From: Paenibacillus catalpae
Lineage (GTDB): Bacteria > Bacillota > Bacilli > Paenibacillales > Paenibacillaceae
DNA: 64,000 nucleotides
NCBI RefSeq assembly: GCF_900112695.1
Contig: NZ_FOMT01000006.1
Span: 1-64,000, forward strand
Direction of reading: 5' to 3'
How positions within the stretch are numbered: position 1 is the stretch's first letter; each line of letters starts with the position of its first letter. Positions 1 through 8,584 of this stretch are shown here, in pieces. A program made the position numbers and the translations under genes. The notes under the pieces were generated by a model. It was not told the origin of the DNA, did not search any database, and worked only from the letters and a program-made list of their open reading frames with translations.

Positions 1-124
1 TTATTTCTAACGGGGCAGTTTTGCTCGTTGTTCAGTTTTCAAAGAACAATTTGTTTTGCGTTTGTCGTCCATGTGTTTCAGCGGCGACTTAGATAATATA
101 CCATGTCCGCCTATTGGAATGCAA
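1..124 (-). promoter_or_regulatory. rRNA operon promoter and leader (genes lie left of the window)
   Basis: On the minus strand a -35 TTGCAT (124-119) and a -10 TATATT (100-95) with an 18-base spacer precede a leader whose end contains CTTTGAAAACTGAACAACG, a tract typical of the leader and spacer of Bacillota rRNA operons. An rrn operon after gyrA is also the arrangement in Bacillus subtilis (rrnO). The 16S gene itself is outside the window, so this is an inference from leader sequence and position. Confidence 0.7.
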
Positions 125-205
125 GTACTTTTTAAAAGTATTTTTATAAAACATCATTATTATCTTTTACATCTTATAATAATGCGAATAATCCTTATAA
201 AACAA

Positions 206-240
206 TAAAGATATCGCCCTTATGGAGGGCGATATCTTTA
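206..240 (-). terminator. Terminator of the HD-GYP gene
   Basis: A perfect 15-base-pair inverted repeat (206-220 with 226-240, 5-base loop) lies 2 bases after the stop of the HD-GYP gene. On the minus strand it is followed by a T-rich tail (TTGTTTTAT). It would separate the gyr-side transcript from the rRNA promoter. Confidence 0.8.
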
Positions 241-242
241 GG

Positions 243-1313
243 TTAACCCATTACTTCTTTAATATGCAGATGTCTATCGATTGTGAGATTAATAATCGAC
301 CCTCCAACAGAAACCCAAGGTCTTGTCGGATGTACAGCATCTGTAAACACAATTTCCCCTACGCGGTCATCGCTTAGTTTGACGATATTGCCGTTATGGA
401 ATTGTGTAACTTTCTCTACAAACATTCTGACGTATACAGGCTCAAGCTTTCCGAAGGCATCGCTCTGAATCTGTTCCAGGACGAAATATGGCGAGGCTGC
501 CTTGCGGTAGAACCTGTTTAGCGTCATAGCATGATAGATATCTGCAATGGCTACAATCTTTGCATAAGGATGGATCTTTGACGTATCGATGGCAAGCGGA
601 TAACCGCTGCCGTCAATACGTTCATGATGCTGAAGAGCAGCCAGCTTAACTCCCTCGTTTAAAGAGGCAACATTCTTGAGCAGCTGGTAACCTAATACCG
701 TATGACGTTTCATTTCTTCATTCTCATCAGCTGTCAAAGCTGTCGGCTTAGACAAAATAGCCGGATCAATCTTGACGTTCCCGATGTCGTGAAGCAAACC
801 AGCAAGTGCTACCGGCATCCAATCTTTGCGCGGCAGTCCGCACCACTGGGCAATACGATAGGAGGTTAAGGCCACCAGCACGCTGTTGTGCAGTAAGTAA
901 TCACGTTCAGCGAACTGTCTTGGCATAAAGGTGAGAACCTGGTAACTGTTCTCATATTGCATCATCTTCTCTAGTTGATTCCGTATATCCATAACCGGGA
1001 TGGACAGGCCTGATCTGATTTCGTTGATTACCCGTCTCAGCAGCACCAGCATTTGATCGTACTCATCGTGCAGCGGCGTGGAAGACTGTACAGGAGCAGT
1101 CGCTTTCTCTTGCTTCGCATTCTCCTGTGCACTATCTGCCTGGTTAGCCGGCTGCTCGATCTGTACTTTCGGAACCAAAAAAGCCTGCATAATATCTAAT
1201 TCTCTAGGTGTGACGATGCGCCCCTTCTGAAATAGCACTCCGCCAAGCGGGGTGAGGACATCTTCGCTGATTTTGTCGCCTAACTTCACTTGTGATAAAG
1301 CCACTGTTGCCAC
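243..1313 (-). CDS. HD-GYP domain protein, probable cyclic-di-GMP phosphodiesterase
   Basis: A 356-residue protein with an HD-GYP hydrolase domain at about residues 135-300. The HD pair is H175-D176, further metal-site histidines are likely H142 and H204, and the signature HHERIDGSGYP is at 229-239. HD-GYP proteins usually hydrolyse c-di-GMP. There is no receiver or sensor domain: residues 1-75 are a short conserved start plus a Gln/Ala-rich linker, and a C-terminal extension of about 50 residues follows the HD domain, as in Bacillus-type members. GTG start with GGGAGGGG 6 bases upstream. It follows gyrA on the same strand with a 42-base gap and no visible terminator, so readthrough from gyrA is likely. 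Activity and ligand are inferred from the family. Confidence 0.88.
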   Translation of the reverse strand: MATVALSQVKLGDKISEDVLTPLGGVLFQKGRIVTPRELDIMQAFLVPKVQIEQPANQADSAQENAKQEKATAPVQSSTPLHDEYDQMLVLLRRVINEIRSGLSIPVMDIRNQLEKMMQYENSYQVLTFMPRQFAERDYLLHNSVLVALTSYRIAQWCGLPRKDWMPVALAGLLHDIGNVKIDPAILSKPTALTADENEEMKRHTVLGYQLLKNVASLNEGVKLAALQHHERIDGSGYPLAIDTSKIHPYAKIVAIADIYHAMTLNRFYRKAASPYFVLEQIQSDAFGKLEPVYVRMFVEKVTQFHNGNIVKLSDDRVGEIVFTDAVHPTRPWVSVGGSIINLTIDRHLHIKEVMG

Positions 1314-1355
1314 AACGGTCCCCTCCCGAGGTATACCAATCCTGCACTGCTATGA

Positions 1356-3863
1356 TTACTCTTCTGCCGGCTCTGAGCCTGCATCCGATGCATTTTCTTC
1401 GAATTCTTCGCCTTCTTCAAACGAATCATCGGCTTCTTCGCTGCGTGCTACACGGGTAACCGTTGATACGGTATCGTCATCACGCGTATTGATCAGCTTA
1501 ACCCCTTGAGTATTACGGCCCATCGTCGAGATGCCTTCCATGCTCGTCCGAATAAGCGTGCCAAGAGCGGTCATAATCATGAGGTCCTCATCATTCAGTA
1601 CAACCTTCAAGCTGACAATAGGTCCGTTCTTATCGGTGACGTTAAGCGTCTTGATCCCTTTACCGCCACGGTTCTGGATCCGGTATTCAGCCATTGGCGT
1701 GCGTTTACCGTAGCCTTTTGCCGTTACAATAAGCACATCGTTATCCGGAACAACAACGTCCATATCGATTACGGTATCGTCATCATCCAATTGAATGCCT
1801 TTTACCCCTGTCGCCGAACGTCCCATAGAGCGGACATCCTGTTCAGAGAAGCGAATCGACATCCCTTGTGCGGTACCCATTACGATTTCCTGATTTCCGT
1901 CTGTCAGCTTGACGCCGATCAGCTCGTCATCCTCACGAATCGAAATCGCAATCAGGCCGACCTTCCGTATATTCATGTAATCGTCAAGCGGTGTCTTTTT
2001 GACTATACCTTGGCGAGTCGCAAAGAACAGGTAGCTTTCCGAATCAAAGCTCTCTACAGGAATAACCGCATTGATCGTCTCGCCTTGCTCGATCTGAATC
2101 AGGTTAATGATCGGTGTTCCTCGAGCAGTCCGGCTGAGATCTGGAATCTCATAAGCTTTCAGGCGGTATACCTTGCCCTTGTTCGTAAAGAACAGGAGGT
2201 AATGATGGGTATTGGATACAAACAGATGCTCGACGAAATCATGCTCCTTCGTATCCATGCCCACAACGCCCTTGCCCCCGCGTTTCTGGCTGCGGTAAGT
2301 CGTTACCGGCAATCGCTTGATATATCCCGTATGCGTAATGGAGATGATGACATCTTCACGCGGGATCAGATCCTCGTCAAGAATCTCTTCATCACTTACG
2401 GTAATTTCAGTACGACGCTCGTCGCCGAAACGCTCCTTGATCTCATTCAGCTCTTCGCTGATGATGTTGAGCACTAGCTGCTCATCAGCCAAAATCGCCT
2501 TGTACTCGGCAATTTTCTTCATCAGTTCCGTGTACTCGGCTTCAATCTTGTCGCGCTCCAGGCCTGTCAGCCTTTGGAGGCGCATATCAAGAATGGCCTG
2601 TGCCTGCTCGTAGCTGAGCGCGAAGCGCTCGATCAAGCCGTCGCGGGCGATATCCGCCGTTTGCGAAGCACGGATAAGCGCAATAACTTCATCGAGATGA
2701 TCAAGCGCAATACGCAGGCCTTCGAGAATATGAGCTCTTGCTTCTGCCTTTTTCAGGTCATATTCTGTACGGCGGCGTATAACTTCGATTTGATGCTGCA
2801 AATAGTAATACAACATTTCACGAATATTCAGCGTCTTTGGTTCGCCATTAACAAGCGCAAGCATGTTAATGCCAAAGTTCGATTGCATTTGCGTCTGCTT
2901 GTACAGATTGTTCAGCACAACACTCGGCGTTACGTCGCGACGAAGCTCAATAACGACCCTCATGCCATTACGGTCCGATTCATCGCGGAGGTCAGTGATG
3001 CCCTCTACTCTTTTCTCACGAACGAGTTCAGCGATCTTCTCGACCAGGCGTGCTTTGTTTACCTGATACGGCAGCTCATACACAATAATGCGGGCTTTAT
3101 TGCCGTTCTCTTCGATGGTTGCACGCGCACGCATCGTTACAGTACCGCGGCCAGTCAGATAAGCCTGACGGATGCCGCTCAGTCCCATCACAATACCGGC
3201 TGTAGGGAAATCCGGGCCTTTTACATAATCAATCAGCTCAACCGGCGTAATATCCGGATTACGGATCAGGGCCTGAATGCCGTCAATAACCTCAGTCAGG
3301 TTATGTGGCGGAATATTGGTGGCCATGCCTACCGCAATACCTGTTACCCCGTTTACGAGCAGGTTCGGAAAACGCGACGGCAGAACTGCCGGCTCTTTCT
3401 CCTCGCCGTCATAGTTCGGTACAAAATCAACCGTTTCTTTATTTAAATCGCGGAGCATCTCCATGGCGATTTTCGACAGACGCGCCTCGGTATACCGCAT
3501 CGCCGCCGCCATATCTCCGTCAATCGAGCCGAAGTTGCCATGCCCGTCCACGAGCATGTACCGCATGGAGAAATCCTGCGCCATCCGTACCATCGCTTCA
3601 TAAACCGACGAATCGCCGTGCGGATGGTACTTACCGATTACTTCCCCTACGATCCTCGCAGACTTCTTATACGGCTTGTCCGAAGACATTCCTAGCTCCG
3701 ACATTGCGTATAAAATACGACGATGCACCGGTTTAAGACCATCCCTTACATCCGGCAATGCGCGGCTTACGATAATACTCATCGCATAATCCATGAATGA
3801 ATCGCGCATTTCTGTACCGATGTCACGGTCTTTAATTTGCGAATGCTGTTGTTCTTCCGCCAT
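1356..3863 (-). CDS. gyrA: DNA gyrase subunit A
   Basis: An 835-residue DNA gyrase A subunit, the breakage-reunion half of the A2B2 enzyme that introduces negative supercoils. The catalytic tyrosine is Y124 in AMRYTEARL. The quinolone-determining region HPHGDSSVYEA carries S85 and E89, the wild-type-like residues at the Escherichia coli S83 and D87 positions, so no target-site change is visible there. The C-terminal pinwheel domain has the GyrA box (KRGGKG) and ends in a very acidic tail. ATG start with GGGAGGT 6 bases upstream. Normally gyrA directly follows gyrB; here an opposite-strand gene sits between them and gyrA has its own candidate promoter. Confidence 0.99.
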   Translation of the reverse strand: MAEEQQHSQIKDRDIGTEMRDSFMDYAMSIIVSRALPDVRDGLKPVHRRILYAMSELGMSSDKPYKKSARIVGEVIGKYHPHGDSSVYEAMVRMAQDFSMRYMLVDGHGNFGSIDGDMAAAMRYTEARLSKIAMEMLRDLNKETVDFVPNYDGEEKEPAVLPSRFPNLLVNGVTGIAVGMATNIPPHNLTEVIDGIQALIRNPDITPVELIDYVKGPDFPTAGIVMGLSGIRQAYLTGRGTVTMRARATIEENGNKARIIVYELPYQVNKARLVEKIAELVREKRVEGITDLRDESDRNGMRVVIELRRDVTPSVVLNNLYKQTQMQSNFGINMLALVNGEPKTLNIREMLYYYLQHQIEVIRRRTEYDLKKAEARAHILEGLRIALDHLDEVIALIRASQTADIARDGLIERFALSYEQAQAILDMRLQRLTGLERDKIEAEYTELMKKIAEYKAILADEQLVLNIISEELNEIKERFGDERRTEITVSDEEILDEDLIPREDVIISITHTGYIKRLPVTTYRSQKRGGKGVVGMDTKEHDFVEHLFVSNTHHYLLFFTNKGKVYRLKAYEIPDLSRTARGTPIINLIQIEQGETINAVIPVESFDSESYLFFATRQGIVKKTPLDDYMNIRKVGLIAISIREDDELIGVKLTDGNQEIVMGTAQGMSIRFSEQDVRSMGRSATGVKGIQLDDDDTVIDMDVVVPDNDVLIVTAKGYGKRTPMAEYRIQNRGGKGIKTLNVTDKNGPIVSLKVVLNDEDLMIMTALGTLIRTSMEGISTMGRNTQGVKLINTRDDDTVSTVTRVARSEEADDSFEEGEEFEENASDAGSEPAEE

Positions 3864-4068
3864 GTTTTACCTCCCTGACGTCATCAATCTGCAAATCTTA
3901 TTAAACATGATAACCATTATATTACTTTCACAAAAAAGGCACGGCTAAACGCCCTGCATCCGTTTCATCTATGAAACCGACAAATTAACTGCAAAATAAC
4001 GAAAAAATAGGCAAATATCCGTATTCTTTCGTTCCCGATCCGCCATAAAATAAACAGACCCAAATTAC

Positions 4069-4097
4069 ATTATACCACTCATTACAAAGTCTGTCTT
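4069..4097 (-). promoter_or_regulatory. Candidate extended -10 promoter for gyrA
   Basis: On the minus strand TGGTATAAT (4077-4069) is an extended -10 element, with AAGACA 17 bases upstream as a weak -35. The leader to gyrA would be about 200 bases. A second TATAAT lies at 3921-3916 without a good -35. The 290-base gap between gyrA and the plus-strand gene at 4158 holds no other clear feature. Confidence 0.5.
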
Positions 4098-4157
4098 CTT
4101 CTTGATTCGCATTCTTGACATGGTTTGAAAGGGTCCAATGGGAAAGGAGCATCAACT

Positions 4158-4919
4158 TTGTCCATCCAGTATGTATACAGCAAATGGGAGAAAACAAACG
4201 TCCTTCTTCACTCGGCAGCTCTCCGTGAATATATTCCTGTAACGAAACTCTTCAGTCAGGAGCACCTTCTGCTGATGTTAACTGAATATGGGATGGTCTA
4301 TGTCAAACCGGTTAACGGAACCTTTGGCAAAGGCGTTATGCGCGTAGAAAGACTCAAGCCGGCTAACAAAGGCTTTAAATATCAATTGAACACGACCATT
4401 CGGACTTTTCCTACCTTCGAGCTGCTGTACCAAAGCCTGGTTAAGAAGATTAACGGCAGACGTTATCTGGTTCAAAAGGGAATTGATCTGCTCCGTCATA
4501 AAAAGCGGCGCTTCGATATCCGGGTAATGGTGCAGCGCAATGATCACAACAACTGGGAGGCTACCGGGATCATCGGCCGCCTGGCTCATCCGGCTAAAGT
4601 GGTCACCAACTACCATAACGGCGGAACCCCAATGTCCTTCGAACGCTTAATGTCCACCCATCAATCGCCGACTCAAAAAATGATCTATGCCATGCGTCTC
4701 AAACAAATCAGCCTGGATATCGCAAAGGAACTGGAAAAGCATTATCCGGGTTTAAAAGAGCTGGGCATCGATATTGCCATTGACCAGCAATTCCGTCCCT
4801 GGATCCTTGAGGTTAATACAAAACCCGATGCTTTTATTTTCCGCAAGCTTGAAGATAAAACAATCTTCCGTAAAATTTATAAATATGCGGTCTCCTACGG
4901 CCGTTACAAAAAGAAATAG
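4158..4919 (+). CDS. YheC/YheD family ATP-grasp protein (endospore coat-associated type)
   Basis: A 253-residue protein with an ATP-grasp-like core: VKPVNGTFGKGV (nucleotide-binding strand), RRFDIRVMVQ, and the metal-binding ILEVNTKPD near the C-terminus. It resembles the YheC/YheD family, which in Bacillus subtilis is associated with the spore coat; the substrate is unknown. I place the start at TTG 4158, with AAAGGAG 8 bases upstream, rather than at the TTG 33 bases earlier, which has no ribosome site. It lies between gyrA and gyrB on the opposite strand, so it is transcribed against the replication fork. Confidence 0.8.
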   Translation: MSIQYVYSKWEKTNVLLHSAALREYIPVTKLFSQEHLLLMLTEYGMVYVKPVNGTFGKGVMRVERLKPANKGFKYQLNTTIRTFPTFELLYQSLVKKINGRRYLVQKGIDLLRHKKRRFDIRVMVQRNDHNNWEATGIIGRLAHPAKVVTNYHNGGTPMSFERLMSTHQSPTQKMIYAMRLKQISLDIAKELEKHYPGLKELGIDIAIDQQFRPWILEVNTKPDAFIFRKLEDKTIFRKIYKYAVSYGRYKKK

Positions 4920-4936
4920 CCGTCCATCAGGACGGC
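4919..4936. terminator. Bidirectional hairpin between the YheC/D gene and gyrB
   Basis: GCCGTCC and GGACGGC pair around an ATCA loop, overlapping the stop codon of the YheC/D gene. On the minus strand the stem is followed by TATTTCTTTTTG, a reasonable gyrB terminator. On the plus strand the T-tract is poor. Confidence 0.6.
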
Positions 4937-4951
4937 TAACTTTGTTAAACG

Positions 4952-6859
4952 CTAAATATCCAAGTTCTTAACGTCCTTCGCAAACTGCTGAATGAAGTCA
5001 CGGCGCGGCTCAACGTTATCACCCATTAAGGTGTCAAAAATAACATCGGCTTCGATCGCGTCTTCAATGGATACCTGAAGCATGGTCCGGCTCTCCGGAT
5101 CCATCGTTGTCTCCCAGAGCTGCGTAGCATTCATCTCGCCGAGACCTTTATAACGCTGTACGTTTACTTTTACACCTTCTCCGAATTCCGCGATAATATC
5201 ATCGCGTTCCCTCTCTGACTGCGCATAACGGATAACCTTGTTCCGTTCAATCTTGAAGAGCGGCGGCTGCGCGATATAAATATATCCTGCCTCGATAATC
5301 TTCCGCATGTAACGGAAGAAGAAGGTCAGCATCAAAGTCCGGATGTGGGCCCCGTCGACGTCGGCATCGGTCATAATAATGACTTTGTGATAACGTGCCT
5401 TTGCCAGATCGAAGTCATCGCCAATGCCTGTACCAAGCGCTGTAATGATCGCACGGATCTCGGCGTTACCAAGAATACGGTCAAGCCTCGCACGTTCAAC
5501 GTTCAGGATTTTACCGCGCAGCGGCAAGATTGCCTGGAAGTGACGGTCGCGGCCCTGCTTCGCAGACCCGCCGGCGGAGTCACCTTCGACAATATAAAGC
5601 TCACTGATCGACGCATCCTTGGAGGAGCAATCCGCCAGCTTGCCCGGCAAAGAGCTTACTTCCAGCGCACTTTTACGGCGTGTTAACTCACGTGCTTTCC
5701 GTGCCGCTTCGCGGGCTCTTGCCGCTTGCAGACCTTTTTCAACGATTTTGCGGGAAACCGATGGATTCTCATCCAGGAACTCCTGCAGCTTCTCTGCAAA
5801 GAACGATTCGACAATACCACGAACCTCACTGTTGCCGAGCTTCGTCTTTGTCTGTCCTTCAAACTGCGGCTCCGGAATTTTCACCGAAATAATCGCCGTT
5901 AGGCCCTCACGGACATCGTCGCCGGAGAAGTTGGAGTCATTGTCCTTAATCAAGTTCGTCTTGCGGGCATAATCGTTAATAATACGCGTCAACGCGCTCT
6001 TAAAGCCCGATTCATGCGTACCGCCTTCATGCGTATTAATATTATTGGCGAAGGAATGAATATTCTCGGTGTAGCCGTCATTGTACTGCAACGACACTTC
6101 AACCTGGATATGGTCCTTCGAGCCTTCAACGTAAATCGGTTCTTCATGCATGACTTCTTTGTTGCGGTTCAAGTGCTTTACAAACTCGATAATACCGCCT
6201 TCGTATTTAAACGAATTCGAAGCACCCGTGCGTTCATCAGTCAGTTCAATCTCAAGGCCTTTGTTCAGGAACGCCAGCTCGCGAATCCGCGATTGGAGCG
6301 TCTCATATTCGTAAACGGTAGTATCCGTAAAAATCTCAGGGTCCGGCTTAAACTTAACCGTTGTGCCAGTCTCTTCCGATTCACCAATAATCTTGACATC
6401 ATATTGCGGTACACCACGGCGGTATTCTTGTTGGTAGACCTTCCCATGAAGCTTAACCGTAACCGTCACATGCTCTGACAACGCATTAACGACGGATACA
6501 CCTACCCCGTGCAATCCGCCCGATACTTTATAGCCCTCGCCGCCAAACTTGCCGCCTGCATGCAGGACAGTCATTACGACTTCAAGGGTTGATTTCTTAA
6601 GCTTTGCGTTCTCCCCGACCGGGATACCACGACCGTTATCAATTACGGTAATACTGTTGTCCTCGTGGACAAAGACTTGAATCTTCGTACAGTAACCGGC
6701 CAGTGCCTCATCGATACTATTATCGACAACCTCCCATACGAGATGGTGAAGGCCCTTTCCGCTAGTAGAACCGATATACATCCCTGGACGTTTCCGTACA
6801 GCTTCTAACCCCTCGAGGACCTGTATCTGACTCTCATCGTACGTATTCTGCTGATTCAA
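4952..6859 (-). CDS. gyrB: DNA gyrase subunit B
   Basis: The ATPase subunit of DNA gyrase: GHKL ATPase domain with EVVDNSIDEA, NGRGIP and GGLHGVG, transducer domain, and Toprim domain with YIVEGDSAGG and DADVDGAHI. I choose TTG 6859, giving 635 residues that begin MNQQNTYDESQ; an AGAGGAG site lies 10 bases upstream and this matches the usual family start. A GTG at 6889 would add ten residues but has no convincing ribosome site. It lies in the minus-strand run dnaA-dnaN-yaaA-recF-remB-gyrB. Confidence 0.98.
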   Translation of the reverse strand: MNQQNTYDESQIQVLEGLEAVRKRPGMYIGSTSGKGLHHLVWEVVDNSIDEALAGYCTKIQVFVHEDNSITVIDNGRGIPVGENAKLKKSTLEVVMTVLHAGGKFGGEGYKVSGGLHGVGVSVVNALSEHVTVTVKLHGKVYQQEYRRGVPQYDVKIIGESEETGTTVKFKPDPEIFTDTTVYEYETLQSRIRELAFLNKGLEIELTDERTGASNSFKYEGGIIEFVKHLNRNKEVMHEEPIYVEGSKDHIQVEVSLQYNDGYTENIHSFANNINTHEGGTHESGFKSALTRIINDYARKTNLIKDNDSNFSGDDVREGLTAIISVKIPEPQFEGQTKTKLGNSEVRGIVESFFAEKLQEFLDENPSVSRKIVEKGLQAARAREAARKARELTRRKSALEVSSLPGKLADCSSKDASISELYIVEGDSAGGSAKQGRDRHFQAILPLRGKILNVERARLDRILGNAEIRAIITALGTGIGDDFDLAKARYHKVIIMTDADVDGAHIRTLMLTFFFRYMRKIIEAGYIYIAQPPLFKIERNKVIRYAQSERERDDIIAEFGEGVKVNVQRYKGLGEMNATQLWETTMDPESRTMLQVSIEDAIEADVIFDTLMGDNVEPRRDFIQQFAKDVKNLDI

Positions 6860-6900
6860 CTGCTCACTACTCCTCTCATACCTGTTCACCTTGGCTGCTT

Positions 6901-7152
6901 CTAGCCATTCGCTGCAAAATGATGTGCCCGTTTTTTCAAAGTAGAGGATGAAATCGGCGAATAATAGATTTTCTGCTTGGTCACAACAATCGATTTCGGC
7001 TCTTCCTCACCAATCGTCTCGACATCTTTGCGTTTGCGGGCTCCTGCTACAAATTGCTTGGACAGCTTGGAGGATTGCTCTATCGATATATCAAAAATGG
7101 CTACCAACTCGGCAGCCCGGATAATTTTCTCTCCGCCCAAATGAATATACAT
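6901..7152 (-). CDS. remB: Extracellular matrix regulatory protein RemB-like (DUF370)
   Basis: An 83-residue protein starting MYIHLGGEKIIRAAELVAIFD, the DUF370/RemB signature. In Bacillus subtilis remB (yaaB) lies between recF and gyrB, as here, and influences biofilm-matrix gene expression together with RemA. It is 41 bases ahead of the gyrB start and 30 bases after recF, so it belongs to the recF-remB-gyrB operon. The C-terminal 40 residues are Lys/Arg-rich. Assignment rests on sequence plus synteny. Confidence 0.92.
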   Translation of the reverse strand: MYIHLGGEKIIRAAELVAIFDISIEQSSKLSKQFVAGARKRKDVETIGEEEPKSIVVTKQKIYYSPISSSTLKKRAHHFAANG

Positions 7153-7182
7153 GTCCTCCGCCTCCCGTATATACGCCCGTTA

Positions 7183-8292
7183 TCAGCGCGTCACTCGGCC
7201 TTCCCGCACATCGTAGATACCGGCGTCACGGAGCTTGCTCACATTTACGCTCTCGAGTCCGGTCGTTGTAATAAACGTCTGAACTTTGCTCTGAAATGTC
7301 TCGATGAGCTGCGTCTGCCGGTTCTGGTCCAGCTCAGACAGCACATCATCAAGCAATAGCAGCGGGTATTCCCCAATTTCCTCGCAGATCAATTCTATCT
7401 CGGCAAGCTTAAGCGACAATGCGGTTGTGCGCTGCTGTCCCTGCGAACCGTAAACAGCCGCTTCCTTGCCGTTAATAAAGAACGCCATGTCGTCCCGATG
7501 CGGTCCAACGAGCGACATTCCTCTGCGAATCTCCTGATCTTTCACCTGTGATAACTTTAACATAAATTGCTCAAATAAAACAGTTTCATCTTCGGAGGGG
7601 CCGCCGTCAAAGGACGGGCGGTACTCAATGGTGAGGTGCTCGGCGCCCGCCGTAATGCCGGAATGAATCTGTTCCGCCCACCGCTGTAATTTATGAATAA
7701 AGTGTTTCCTTTTTTTCATAATTTTAACACCATGCTCAGCAAGCTGCATATTCCAGATATCCAGCATTGCCTGCTGCGTGCTGCCTGGAGATGCTGTCTT
7801 CAGGTAATTGTTCCGTTGTGCCAGCACCTTGGTATATTGCGTCAGCGTATGCAAATAACCGGGCTGTACTTGGCCGATTTCCATATCGAGAAACCGTCTT
7901 CGTATGCCCGGCGTTCCTTTGACAATCTCAAGATCCTCAGGAGCGAACATGACAACATTCAGCGATCCGATAAAATCACTGAGCTTCCGCTGCTCGAGTC
8001 CGTTGATCTTTGCTTTCTTGCCTTGCGTCGAGTACATCAAATCAAGTTTAACAGTACCGTAACGCTTCTCCACCTCGCCGTGGATCCGGGCCGTATCCGC
8101 TTCCCAGCCGATCAGCTCCTTATCCTTGGACGTGCGGTGCGACTTGGTGAGGGCAAGAGCGAATATCGCCTCAAGCAAATTCGTCTTGCCCTGCGCATTC
8201 GGTCCAACAAACAAATTAACTTGATTGTCAGTCTTCAGTTCAAGCTCTTTGTAGTTGCGATAGTTGTGCAATTGGATGCTGTTTAAAAACAC
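7183..8292 (-). CDS. recF: DNA replication/repair protein RecF
   Basis: A 369-residue RecF, an SMC-like ATPase that helps load RecA at gapped DNA. Walker A is GPNAQGKTN near residue 31, the ABC-type signature is SQGQQRTT, and Walker B is LLLLDDVLSELD. Length is normal for the family. GTG start; the ribosome site (GGGGGG about 9 bases upstream) is unusual but no better in-frame start exists. Standard position between yaaA and remB. Confidence 0.98.
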   Translation of the reverse strand: MFLNSIQLHNYRNYKELELKTDNQVNLFVGPNAQGKTNLLEAIFALALTKSHRTSKDKELIGWEADTARIHGEVEKRYGTVKLDLMYSTQGKKAKINGLEQRKLSDFIGSLNVVMFAPEDLEIVKGTPGIRRRFLDMEIGQVQPGYLHTLTQYTKVLAQRNNYLKTASPGSTQQAMLDIWNMQLAEHGVKIMKKRKHFIHKLQRWAEQIHSGITAGAEHLTIEYRPSFDGGPSEDETVLFEQFMLKLSQVKDQEIRRGMSLVGPHRDDMAFFINGKEAAVYGSQGQQRTTALSLKLAEIELICEEIGEYPLLLLDDVLSELDQNRQTQLIETFQSKVQTFITTTGLESVNVSKLRDAGIYDVREGRVTR

Positions 8293-8330
8293 GTTCGTAG
8301 TCCCCCCGGCCCTGGCCTCTTCTTAGGCGC

Positions 8331-8546
8331 TTAAGCCCCGGTCACCGTAAAGACGCCGCAGCCTTCTACTTCGACGCGGTCACCGGCATACAATTTTCTG
8401 CCGCGGCGGTTATCCACAACCCCGTTTATCTGAACCTCGTTCTCCTGCAAGAAAAATTTCGCGTGTCCACCTGTGGATATACAATCAGCCAGCTTTAAAA
8501 ACTGCCCCAGCGTAATATATTCGGTCCGAATGGCGATTTCTTTCAT
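8331..8546 (-). CDS. yaaA: S4 domain RNA-binding protein YaaA (RlbA)
   Basis: A 71-residue single-domain S4 protein (LGQFLKLADCISTGGHAK, then VQINGVVDNRRGRKL). In Bacillus subtilis this gene, between dnaN and recF, is yaaA or rlbA and is linked to ribosome biogenesis. I start at ATG 8546, with AGGTGA upstream; a GTG one codon earlier is too close to that site. Small gap to recF (38 bases) and after dnaN (38 bases), so it is cotranscribed. Confidence 0.93.
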   Translation of the reverse strand: MKEIAIRTEYITLGQFLKLADCISTGGHAKFFLQENEVQINGVVDNRRGRKLYAGDRVEVEGCGVFTVTGA

Positions 8547-8584
8547 CACATGCTCACCTGCCTTTCACCTTTGCCTGGATAGCC

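Noticed and set aside
1506..2477. Long plus-strand open frame opposite gyrA
   Set aside because: It mirrors the gyrA codon pattern, has no ribosome site and no family motifs; a shadow of the real gene.
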